Below, one piece after another: positions 27,338 through 35,455 of a stretch of DNA of 57,996 nt (positions are counted from its first letter, which is position 1; each line of letters starts with the position of its first letter). The notes under the pieces were generated by a model that ran no database searches, had not been told where the DNA came from, and worked only from the letters and a program-made list of their open reading frames with translations. The stretch covers positions 1 to 57,996 of the forward strand of contig JACOEH010000030.1 in NCBI GenBank assembly GCA_024998685.1, given 5' to 3'. The stretch comes from Nitrospira sp. (lineage in GTDB: Bacteria > Nitrospirota > Nitrospiria > Nitrospirales > Nitrospiraceae). The translations under genes were made by a program, and so were the position numbers.

Positions 27338-27874
27338 TCATGTGGCCCGCGAAATGGCTCCTGGTCGCGTTTCTTCTTTCTTCTTAGCCAGGAGCAACTG
27401 CCGGATATGCCAGGTGTAGAGTAGCGACAGAAGCGCGAAGTTGGTCATGAGAATACCCGGCGTCATCCATTGCCAGCCGTCGAATTTCCAGTTCGATAAG
27501 GGCCACAGCACCGGGGTCGGGAAAAAGGCATACGAATGCAGGGGCACGTCAGCCAGCACGTGCAGCCCCCACGCCCCCAATTCCCAGACGGGTCGTTTCA
27601 GCAAAAACCATATGAGGAAAAAGACCACAAGGAATATGACGAAGCTATGGGTGTAATTGTAAAGATGATGGACATATGGAGGAATTGTCGATTCCGGGGG
27701 AGTGCCATGACTGAAATCGGGCTCCGGCGATAAGCCGAATGTGGCAGCTACGTACAAGACCCCGAATGAAAAAAGATCAGGCGCCATTCCGACGGCGAAC
27801 GCCAGCCAGAAGCTCGATCGATTCCTTCGACCGAATGCAATTGAACCCCACAGGCCGTGTGATATGAAATCCAT
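27338..27874 (-). CDS. Membrane protein, YdjM-type metal-dependent hydrolase-like
   Basis: A 178-residue protein with about four membrane segments. Conserved-looking polar residues sit at membrane edges: DFISHGLWG at the start, GMAPDLFS, YNYTHSFV and GLHVLADVPLHSY. This pattern of His and Asp residues resembles the small inner-membrane metal-dependent hydrolase family (YdjM/DUF457 group). No substrate is known. It is the last of a minus-strand run with the radical SAM gene about 110 bases upstream. Confidence 0.65.
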   Translation of the reverse strand: MDFISHGLWGSIAFGRRNRSSFWLAFAVGMAPDLFSFGVLYVAATFGLSPEPDFSHGTPPESTIPPYVHHLYNYTHSFVIFLVVFFLIWFLLKRPVWELGAWGLHVLADVPLHSYAFFPTPVLWPLSNWKFDGWQWMTPGILMTNFALLSLLYTWHIRQLLLAKKKEETRPGAISRAT

Positions 27875-27982
27875 GAGATCCTTTTGCGCACGTCCAAGGG
27901 CGATAGTGTATCACGGGCACATGGCTCGCTCTATGGCATGGAATAGTCGCAGATTTTGCCCAAGGGGCGTAGAGGTTCTACG

Positions 27983-29548
27983 TCAGCGGAAGAGCATCTC
28001 GCAGGCGGATTCGGTGACTCGTTCCATCGCGGTGAGTTGGCGCCGAATGCTCTGATCTTCGACTCGTGCAAATTTGGCCAGTTCCACCAATTCGTGATGC
28101 TCCAGCGTCTTCGCTTCTCCGGTTTCGATCAGATCGATGGCATTCTCTAGCACGTCCAACATCACGCCGTTAGAAGATTGGACTAAGGCTCGAGCGGCCT
28201 CGTCACGATCGGGGTCACGGCGGCGGCCCGGCATATCGAGATGGGTGTCGAACAACAGTCCTCGCAGGACATTCCACGTCGCATGTTTGCCGAAATTCCG
28301 TCCTTCGAACGCCATTAAGCAGAAATCCCACAGCAGGTCGACGCGCGGGTCGAGGAACCGATATTCAGCCTCCAATGACGATCCGTTGAGGCGGCCTTCT
28401 TCTCGTAACCGCTTTTCGATCGGCGTCCCCACGTACGGCAAGGTTCGGCAAAATCCCGCCACTGCCCAGCCGTCTTCGGTAAACGTTCGAAGGAATTCCA
28501 AGTTGTTGCGCGCCGTCTGCAGGGTGGACCAGGGCTCAAGCAGCATAAATCCGAAATCGAAGCTCACGTCTAAATCGCGCAAAATCTTGCCTGCACGAAG
28601 ATGGACTTGCGGTTTCAAATGTTTGTTGAGCGCCGCAAGGCTTGTTTCATCTCCGCCTTCAACGCCCATATAGACATGGCATAGTCCCGCGGCGACGAGA
28701 GGCGCCATGAGATCTGCGCGGATTTCATCAGAGCGGCAGGCGATCTTCCAGCGCATCTCTTCCTCCAGCCCGCGACAAACGATTTCGCCGGCCACCGCTT
28801 TGGCCCAGGCCTTGGCATCCATGCCGCCGGCGAGAAAGTCGTCGTCCTGGAACAGAATCAGCCTGACGCCACGGTCTCGCACCAGATATTCCACTTCATC
28901 CGCAACTTTGGCCGGATTGCGACGGCGACGACCTGTCGTGCCGTTCGCTTCATAGAAGGTGATGATAGAGCAAAAGGAACATTTCCATGGGCACCCGCGC
29001 GACGCCAAAACCGATGCGGTAGGAAGATCCTGTCGCCGGTAGTCGATGTCGCGACGATCCGGTTCGGGGAAGTCATCGATGTGGGTCCGACCCTGTCGAG
29101 GAGGATTGAGGATAGTCTTCCCGTGATCAAGCCAGGCAATACCGGGAATTGTTCGCCACAAGGAAGGACGGTCGAACTGCTCAACGATCTCGCTCAACGT
29201 ATCTTCGCCCTCGAATCGGACCACGGAGTCGAGTTCTGGAATGTGTCGCAGCAATTCGGCCGGTTCGAAGGAGGCATAGTGTCCGCCGATGGTGAAATGT
29301 GCCTGTACCCCGGCGGCTCGCAACGCACGAATCACCGCCGAGAATTGCGGAACCATGTATTGGAAGATCAGAGAAAATCCTACGATATCAGGTCGTTCGG
29401 ATTGAATGATGTGCAGCAAAGGTTCCGGATCGTTGCCGAACGCAACGATCCGGGTGTGATGTCCCTGTCGCAGCAGGCGGCTGGAGAGATACCGAATCCC
29501 AAGATTATCCTGGTCCTCATACCCGACCAGCAACACATGTCGTCCCAT
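27983..29548 (-). CDS. B12-binding-domain radical SAM enzyme
   Basis: A 521-residue enzyme. Residues 1-140 form a cobalamin-binding-like domain (LVGYEDQDNLGIRYLSS; DIVGFSLIFQY; TIGGHYASFEP). The radical SAM cluster motif CxxxCxxC follows in SRGCPWKCSFCS, with the downstream glycine-rich SAM-binding strand and HVYMGVEGGDE. The DxHxxG cobalamin box is not evident, so B12 binding is uncertain. Such enzymes methylate or rearrange unactivated carbons in lipids, cofactors or peptides. It starts five bases after the stop of an unknown 331-residue gene, so the two are translationally linked. Confidence 0.88.
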   Translation of the reverse strand: MGRHVLLVGYEDQDNLGIRYLSSRLLRQGHHTRIVAFGNDPEPLLHIIQSERPDIVGFSLIFQYMVPQFSAVIRALRAAGVQAHFTIGGHYASFEPAELLRHIPELDSVVRFEGEDTLSEIVEQFDRPSLWRTIPGIAWLDHGKTILNPPRQGRTHIDDFPEPDRRDIDYRRQDLPTASVLASRGCPWKCSFCSIITFYEANGTTGRRRRNPAKVADEVEYLVRDRGVRLILFQDDDFLAGGMDAKAWAKAVAGEIVCRGLEEEMRWKIACRSDEIRADLMAPLVAAGLCHVYMGVEGGDETSLAALNKHLKPQVHLRAGKILRDLDVSFDFGFMLLEPWSTLQTARNNLEFLRTFTEDGWAVAGFCRTLPYVGTPIEKRLREEGRLNGSSLEAEYRFLDPRVDLLWDFCLMAFEGRNFGKHATWNVLRGLLFDTHLDMPGRRRDPDRDEAARALVQSSNGVMLDVLENAIDLIETGEAKTLEHHELVELAKFARVEDQSIRRQLTAMERVTESACEMLFR

Positions 29549-29553
29549 CGCGT

Positions 29554-30549
29554 TTACGTCCGAGGTTTGGCTTTCTTGGCCAGCGCTTCCAAGGTTTTTA
29601 CGACGGCCTGTCCGCGCAGCACAGTCGCTTTGGTTCCTGCGATGGTGCGCTTGAGCTCGGCCGGCTTCATTTTCTTCGCCGCATCAAGCAGTCCTTCGAA
29701 CGCATCGAAGTCCGTAACGGATCCGCCACGCACCACATCAAGCGACTCACTGATCAGTTTCAGCCTGATGATATCTTCAGGAGACGGATCGCCTTTATCG
29801 ATGAACTTGCCTAGGTCATATGCCCGTATGAGTTCAATCAGTTTTTTGAAGATATCGATTCCGGGTTTGACCGGTACGACATATCCGGCCATCAGAAAAC
29901 TGCTGCTGTTCGGGGCAACCGAGAAGAATGGAGACGTCGAATTGGCAATGCCCGTCACTCCTCCACCCGAGGTGATGTCGTCATCATTTTCCTCGAAGTA
30001 ACCGGAGGCATCCCCACCATATACCAGCTGTTGCCATGAGGAGAAGTCCAACAACGGGTCGCCGATGTTGCGTTGCAGATGGTCTTTGGCGTGAATCGTT
30101 GCCGCGCCCCACTGTGTTTTGACGATATGATCGTCGCCATCACCGGGCCATGCGACGGGTGTGCCTCCCGGGGCATTGACGAAGGTGCTGCCTGGGCCAT
30201 CGATAGGCGTTGGATTGATCGGCCCCGTTCCAACCCAGTGGGCATCCACCACCACGCGGGACGTCCCGCCGGTCCCCGTGGGTGGAATGCCGTAATAGGC
30301 CGCAGCAGGCCACTCCGACCAATTGGTGGGATGGTTAAAAGTCCAGCGGACTTTCCGTTTTCCGGTGATGCGACGACCGGTATCCCAATACAGAAAAGAC
30401 CGCAACACTCCATCGGCATCCGGCAGAGAGGGAGGCGCTGTCTGTTCAACCGTCGTGCCGGCGGCCGTCACCGTGACATCGAGCGACCCGAATGCGCTGA
30501 GATCAGTTCCTTCGCGAAATAGTTTTCCCTTCGTCGTAAAATGCCCCAT
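29554..30549 (-). CDS. Unknown protein upstream of radical SAM enzyme
   Basis: A 331-residue protein with an excellent ribosome site (AGGAGGAAC before the ATG at 30549) and no signal peptide or membrane helix. The first 230 residues are rich in Gly, Pro, Thr, Asp and aromatic residues with strand-like pattern (RSFLYWDTGRRI, AATIHAKDHLQRNIGDPL). The last 100 residues are helical and Lys-rich (FKKLIELIRAYDLGKF, AAKKMKPAELKRTIAG). I recognise no family. It sits five bases before the radical SAM gene in the same operon, so it may be that enzyme's partner or substrate, which is inference. Confidence 0.7.
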   Translation of the reverse strand: MGHFTTKGKLFREGTDLSAFGSLDVTVTAAGTTVEQTAPPSLPDADGVLRSFLYWDTGRRITGKRKVRWTFNHPTNWSEWPAAAYYGIPPTGTGGTSRVVVDAHWVGTGPINPTPIDGPGSTFVNAPGGTPVAWPGDGDDHIVKTQWGAATIHAKDHLQRNIGDPLLDFSSWQQLVYGGDASGYFEENDDDITSGGGVTGIANSTSPFFSVAPNSSSFLMAGYVVPVKPGIDIFKKLIELIRAYDLGKFIDKGDPSPEDIIRLKLISESLDVVRGGSVTDFDAFEGLLDAAKKMKPAELKRTIAGTKATVLRGQAVVKTLEALAKKAKPRT

Positions 30550-31402
30550 GCGATGTTCCTCCTTTCAGAGTTAGAACGCTCACGTACCCTCAGCGGCTTG
30601 AGGTCTATCGTTCGCCTCACAAAAATGGACACCGCGACGTTCCAGTTGCTGAAATCAGCTCGACACAGAACAGTCTGTTTTATTCGTTCAGCGAGTGAAC
30701 AGTCGAAGAAGCATTTCTTTCAGAAATTACGTGATAGTGAGCATCTCATGTTTGAGCGCACCGGCGTTGAAGGAATTTGTCTCTATGCCAATAGGGCACA
30801 ATGGCCAGGGCTTGATGAACGCAACAGCGGAATGTGCACTGAGGAAGCCGGCGTAGCCGGATTTTTGTGAAAGACAGTGGCACCGTCGTTCCACGGTCGA
30901 GGACATGGTAGGCGTGCCAGGCGAGGTCCCAGTCCAACAAACACCACTCTCAATGCAATAGTGAAGAGCGGGACGACGTTAGCGGAACCCGATCAGTCAG
31001 TCCGCTTGAATTTCAAGATGTCGCTGTCCTTCCTTCCTTGCAGCCGCTTGCAGATAGTGCCGCCCTCAGTAACCTTGCCATCCACTCATTGCGCATGTCG
31101 CCCGACGTTATGGAGTCCGGCGGTTCAGTCGTACGTACGCTGCTGTCTAACTACCACTGCACCTCATTCATTCGGCGATGCTCCGGATCCGACCACACCA
31201 CTTCCGTTGGACCGTCCCCCCTCTAAGAGAAGTCAGAACAGTTCCGATCCGTTGATACAATCGGCGCGCAAACCATTACATGGCCATTTCACCAGAAGGT
31301 CGTGAACGCGAACGTTCTGAAGGGGCAGTCGCTCCATAATCCGCAACTCCGGAAGGTGTTAACCGTTTCTTCAGCTCGCTGAGTCGGCACAACAGAGATT
31401 CT
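30550..31402. other. Intergenic region of about 850 bases without a supported gene
   Basis: Short overlapping frames exist on both strands but have no motif, ribosome site or stable composition. A weak hairpin (CCGGC/GCCGG, 30848-30860) followed by ATTTTT at 30861-30866 could end a plus-strand transcript, but no plus-strand gene precedes it. This stretch must hold the promoter of the type I secretion operon. Confidence 0.4.
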
Positions 31403-33475
31403 ATGAACAATTCGGGACCGCAACGGGCACATAACACTTCGGCTGCTTCTGTGAATGGGGCGCCGACCGACAGCGGACTGATCTGTCTCCTCATCATCGC
31501 TCGATTTCATGACCTTCCCGTCGATGGCTCGCAGTTGAGTCATCAGTTCGCGCAGTCCGGGCAGGTTCTCTCTGATGCGGAGCTCCTGCGTGCCGCGAAG
31601 CATCTTGGATTGAAGGCCGGGCTACTCAAGACTGCATGGAGCAAACTCCCCGGGACACCGCTGCCTGCCATGGCAAAGCGCGCTGATGGCCGCTATGTCG
31701 TGTTGGCGAAAATCGAAGAAGAGAAGGTCCTGGTCCAGGATCCGGTCGAAGCACGGCCGTTCGTCCTTTCTCGCAAGCAATTCGAAGAGATGTGGATCGG
31801 GGAACTGCTGCTCTTTACCAACCGAGCCCCTGTCCCTGTGCAAGATTTCACGTTCGACTTCACCTGGTTTCTTCCAGCCATCTTGAAATACCGAAAATTT
31901 TTCGGGGAAGTGTTGATCGCCTCGTTCTTTCTTCAACTCTTCGCCTTGTTGACGCCGCTCTTTACACAAGTCGTCATCGATAAGGTGCTCGTGCACAAGG
32001 GGTTCACGACGCTTCATGTGTTGGCGATCGGTATGATCGCGCTGGCGATCTTCGAAGCGATTGTAGGCGGGCTTCGGACCTACCTGTTTTCGCATACGAC
32101 GAATCGGATCGATGTCAGTCTAGGCGCCCAACTCTTTCGGCATATCCTGGCGCTTCCCATGGCCTATTTTGAAGCCCGGCGCATCGGCGATACGGTCGCA
32201 CGCGTACGTGAGTTGGAGCAAATCCGCCAATTCTTGACCGGTCATTCCGTGACGGTGGTGTTGGACGTCGTATTCACCGCCGTTTTTCTGACGGTCATGT
32301 GGGCATACAGCCCCACGCTCTCGCTCGTCGTCATGGCTTCGCTCCCGGTCTATGCGCTGCTGTCGATAGCCATTACGCCGGCTATCCGGGCTCGCTTGCA
32401 TGAAAAGTTCAATCGAGGTGCTGAAAATCAGGCTTTTTTAGTCGAAGCGGTCAGCGGAATCCAAACCGTCAAAGCCATGGCGGTCGAACCTCCGCTTGTG
32501 CGGAAATGGGAAGAGCAACTGGCCGGTTATGTGCGGGCGAGTTTCCGCGCGACGAGCGTGATGATGATAGCCGGTCAATCCGCGACCTGCGTCCAAAAGG
32601 TGACCACCGTCGCGGTGCTATGGCTGGGCGCCTATCGTGTGATCGACGGCGACCTCAGTATCGGACAATTGATCGCGTTCAACATGCTGTCGGCACAAGT
32701 GACGGGACCGATTCTTCGGCTGGTGAATCTCTGGCAGGAATTCCAACAAGTGGGTATCTCGATGAAGCGGTTGGGCGATGTGCTTAACACTCAGCCGGAA
32801 CCATCGTATAACCCCACTCGAACCACGTTGCCTCGGGTCATGGGGGAGGTTCGATTCGAAGAAGTCACGTTTCGGTACCGGCCGGATGGACCGGAAGTCA
32901 CCAGGAAGATGTCGTTTTCCGTTGAGCCTGGACAGGTTATCGGTATTGTCGGACGTTCGGGATCCGGGAAAAGCACCATTGCCAAGTTGTTGCAGCGTCT
33001 TTACGTGCCGGAGCGTGGACGCATTTCGGTGGATGGAGTGGATTTGGCGCAGGTCGATCCTGCCTGGCTGCGCAGGCAAGTGGGAGTCGTGCTTCAGGAA
33101 AATTTTCTGTTCAACGGATCGGTCCGAAGCAACATCGCGCTGACCGATCCCGGCTTGGCGATGGAGCAAGTGATTCAGGCAGCGAAAATGGCCGGGGCCC
33201 ACGAGTTCATACTGGAATTGGCGGAGGGCTACGACACACTGATCGGAGAGCACGGATGCACGCTCTCAGGCGGGCAGCGTCAGCGGATCGCCATTGCGCG
33301 GGCCTTGGTCGCGAATCCCCGTATTCTGATTTTCGATGAGGCGACCAGCGCGTTGGACTATGAGAGCAGTGTGACGGTTATCCTCCTGTGGCTCACTGTG
33401 TCCTATGGTTGTATTTTTATGATGTTTTCCCTATATCCCAGATACAGCAAGCAATGCCAGGGAATAAGGAGATAG
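31403..33475 (+). pseudogene. Type I secretion ABC transporter, 5' part, cut by an integrative element
   Basis: An HlyB/LapB-type exporter gene. Residues about 20-135 form a C39-like N-terminal domain; residues about 150-440 are the membrane domain; the ATPase has Walker A (GIVGRSGSGKST, from about 514), the signature LSGGQRQRIAIARAL and Walker B (ILIFDEATSALD). After LDYE at 33364 the sequence changes abruptly to a 36-residue element-encoded tail (SSVTVILLWLTV...). The H-loop and C-terminus are missing from this piece and are found at 43278-43499. The truncated protein should be inactive. Joining 31403-33352 to 43278-43499 gives an in-frame 723-residue protein of normal length. Confidence 0.92.
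33347..33364 (+). other. attL-like site of the integrative element
   Basis: AGCGCGTTGGACTATGAG encodes the SALDYE segment after Walker B. It matches AGCGCATTGGACTATGAG at 43272-43289 in 17 of 18 bases, with an identical 12-base core TTGGACTATGAG (33353-33364). Host coding sequence lies to the left, element sequence to the right. Confidence 0.85.
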
Positions 33476-33482
33476 GGCAGCT

Positions 33483-33501
33483 ACTTGACAGTTACTTGAC
33501 A
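33483..33501 (+). repeat. Paired direct repeats near left end, possible integrase arm site
   Basis: ACTTGACA occurs at 33483-33490 and 33494-33501, three bases apart. The same pair with the same spacing occurs at 43123-43141 near the right end. Subterminal paired repeats on both sides of the core are the expected layout of arm-type sites for a lambda-family integrase. Confidence 0.55.
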
Positions 33502-33555
33502 CTTGCTGTCGAGAGGCAGGTCGGCTCTTACCCCCTCGTGATGAGGGGAGGCGCC

Positions 33556-34012
33556 CGGGGGTATGGGGGAACTTTCGGTTTGCATCAACGCCATCGGGTC
33601 ACGGGCGCCTGATCTTCTCTAAAATTGTTCTTTTGTGAAGGGGCTCCTGATGAACCGTGTGCGGGACTCGCGGATCACGAATCTGATCTAGGGAAGGTCT
33701 GATTAATTCGTAGTTTCGAACAGAAACCAGTCAAATCTCCAGTGTTTTGAGAGTTGGCTGGCTGAAAAACCGAATTAATCAGACCTTCCCTAGGTAGAAA
33801 CACAAGCTCACAGTAAGACACACGATACAACGGCAGATGCAGGCCTATCAAGGGGTTTGTAGCCTGCCGTTGTTCTTTGTGCTTCCCTATGGTATCCCCT
33901 CACCATGACCTTTTTCGGACTCCAACCGTGACTGTAACCGTGACGGCCAAATCGGTTGAGGGGGGTACCGGGGGTATGGGGGAAAATCAGAACTGCGACG
34001 ACGCCATCGGGT
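33556..34012 (+). repeat. Pair of 44-base direct repeats around the MITE
   Basis: Positions 33556-33599 and 33969-34012 share a 16-base start (CGGGGGTATGGGGGAA) and a 12-base end (ACGCCATCGGGT), with a 15-16 base unlike middle of equal length. They flank the small inverted-repeat element at 33692-33789. No gene overlaps them convincingly. Confidence 0.6.
33692..33789. mobile_element. 98-base MITE, IS5-like ends
   Basis: Perfect 19-base terminal inverted repeats, GGAAGGTCTGATTAATTCG (33692-33710) and its complement (33771-33789), are flanked on both sides by CTAG (33688-33691 and 33790-33793), a four-base target duplication. Ends starting GGAAGG and a CTAG (YTAR) duplication are typical of the IS5 group. 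The 60-base interior has no coding capacity, so it must have been moved by a transposase elsewhere. Confidence 0.75.
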
Positions 34013-34164
34013 TCCACGCACTCGACCGTCAGAAAAATTTTCATCAATCCAAAATACTTATGCACTGTGACGAGGGCCTAGCAAGCAGCTCTCACTAAAT
34101 ATATACGTCGGTAAAGTGATACAGCTGATAACGAAAACTAACTCGTAAGAGAACATCAGAAATT

Positions 34165-35139
34165 ATGGCTCGGAAACAGGTTCCCGAAGCGATGCGTGAG
34201 TACCTCCAAGTCGCTTATGACCGATGGCGATTACTAGCTCGCCGAAAAGATTTTCGAACAGACTTGTGCGCGTATCTGAATGCATTTGAGAAACTAGATA
34301 TATGGTCTAAACGACGTGAGGGACGATCTTACAGCCGTAAGACTCTGAACAAATATTACCAACTTAAGGGCATTCATCTGGGTAAATGGGGCGTCCAATT
34401 GTTGCCCGAATTAAAATTATGGCCCGATCAGGAGAAGTTTATTACGCCTGGGAGGTTAGAGCGATGGTACGATGCTGCCAGACAGAATAAATCTTCTTTT
34501 TCGGCCTTCGGCTCTCCAGTCAGAATTCTCGGTTCTCAAGCTGGTGGACGATTTCAGTACATCATCGAAATTTCCGTAGACCGTACCCTCACACTGGACG
34601 TATTGATGCCCCTGATATGGGATCAGCTTAGGCATTCCTACTTCGGCGCCCATTCTCGTGAGAAACCGTCAGTCCTTGATTCCCAACTGCAGATCTTTGA
34701 TTACATGCAAACGCCGATCAAGGGCAAACTGCCAACCCTTAAGCAGGCAGCCGATAAACTGGGTAAGTCTGCATCAACCATCCGAGATGCCTATGTCTCG
34801 ATATGTAGGAAGATCAACTTGATGGACCGTCACTACGAGTTCCTGAATAGCATCGCCCGTCCTATACTGAAGAACCCCAAACTTAGGCATTTGTTAGATC
34901 CTGAGAATTTAACTTCCCCCCCCAACGATGTTTCCGCTGGTGACATATCAACTTGTCCCGATTGCCGGGAAGTCAGTGCCGTTGAGGATCTCTGCCCCAA
35001 GCATCAGGCATTGATTCCCAAAGACAAACTTGCGTGGAGGGAGCGTCCAGTCCCCGACTTATCCGCTATTGAACATGCCCGGGCCCGGCGAGATTTGAGC
35101 CGAAAGAACGTCTGGTCAGACCCTTTTTCCGACGACTAG
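34165..35139 (+). CDS. Element-encoded DNA-binding-like protein with zinc-finger tail
   Basis: A 324-residue basic protein, first gene at the left side of the element. An HTH-like segment lies near residues 190-220 (LPTLKQAADKLGKSASTIRDA). The C-terminal part has CPDC and CPKH 15 residues apart, a likely zinc site. The N-terminal half is rich in Tyr, Trp and Arg (RWRLLARRKDFRTDLCAYL). I recognise no family. Position next to the AlpA-like and primase genes suggests a role in replication start or regulation of the element; this is inference. Confidence 0.65.
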   Translation: MARKQVPEAMREYLQVAYDRWRLLARRKDFRTDLCAYLNAFEKLDIWSKRREGRSYSRKTLNKYYQLKGIHLGKWGVQLLPELKLWPDQEKFITPGRLERWYDAARQNKSSFSAFGSPVRILGSQAGGRFQYIIEISVDRTLTLDVLMPLIWDQLRHSYFGAHSREKPSVLDSQLQIFDYMQTPIKGKLPTLKQAADKLGKSASTIRDAYVSICRKINLMDRHYEFLNSIARPILKNPKLRHLLDPENLTSPPNDVSAGDISTCPDCREVSAVEDLCPKHQALIPKDKLAWRERPVPDLSAIEHARARRDLSRKNVWSDPFSDD

Positions 35140-35245
35140 TTACCCCCCTTCTTTTCGTTCTCTCCATAGATAGAGCATAGTCCCCTGATGAGAGTCGTGC
35201 TCTCTAGGTGGCTAGCGCAACCTTAACAGCCTATGGGGAGGACGT

Positions 35246-35455
35246 ATGGAGCAAAGTCAGCGGGAGCTTGTGAGTGCGAAAGAGTTAGAAGCTCGTGGCA
35301 TCCTGTCGAAAGCCACGGCATACAAAATGGCACGAGCGGGAAAGATTCCCAGTTATGCCATCGGTACGGAAGGACGTGGTGTGCGGTTCCGCGTTGAAGA
35401 GGTCCTGAGTGTCTTACGGAGGCCAGCTGTCTCAGAAACGGCGGTGCAGAAATGA
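35246..35455 (+). CDS. AlpA/MerR-type small HTH protein
   Basis: A 69-residue helix-turn-helix protein of the HTH_17 group (VSAKELEARGILSKATAYKM, then KIPSYAIGTEGRGVRFRVEEV). Such proteins act as excisionase-like factors or regulators in P4-like and other integrative elements. The ribosome site GGGGAGGA is strong. It overlaps the primase gene by four bases (ATGA at 35452), so both are translated together. Confidence 0.8.
   Translation: MEQSQRELVSAKELEARGILSKATAYKMARAGKIPSYAIGTEGRGVRFRVEEVLSVLRRPAVSETAVQK

Noticed and set aside
30877-31305. 142-codon plus-strand frame before the T1SS operon
   Set aside because: No ribosome site, no domain, Pro/Ser/Thr-rich shadow-like composition.
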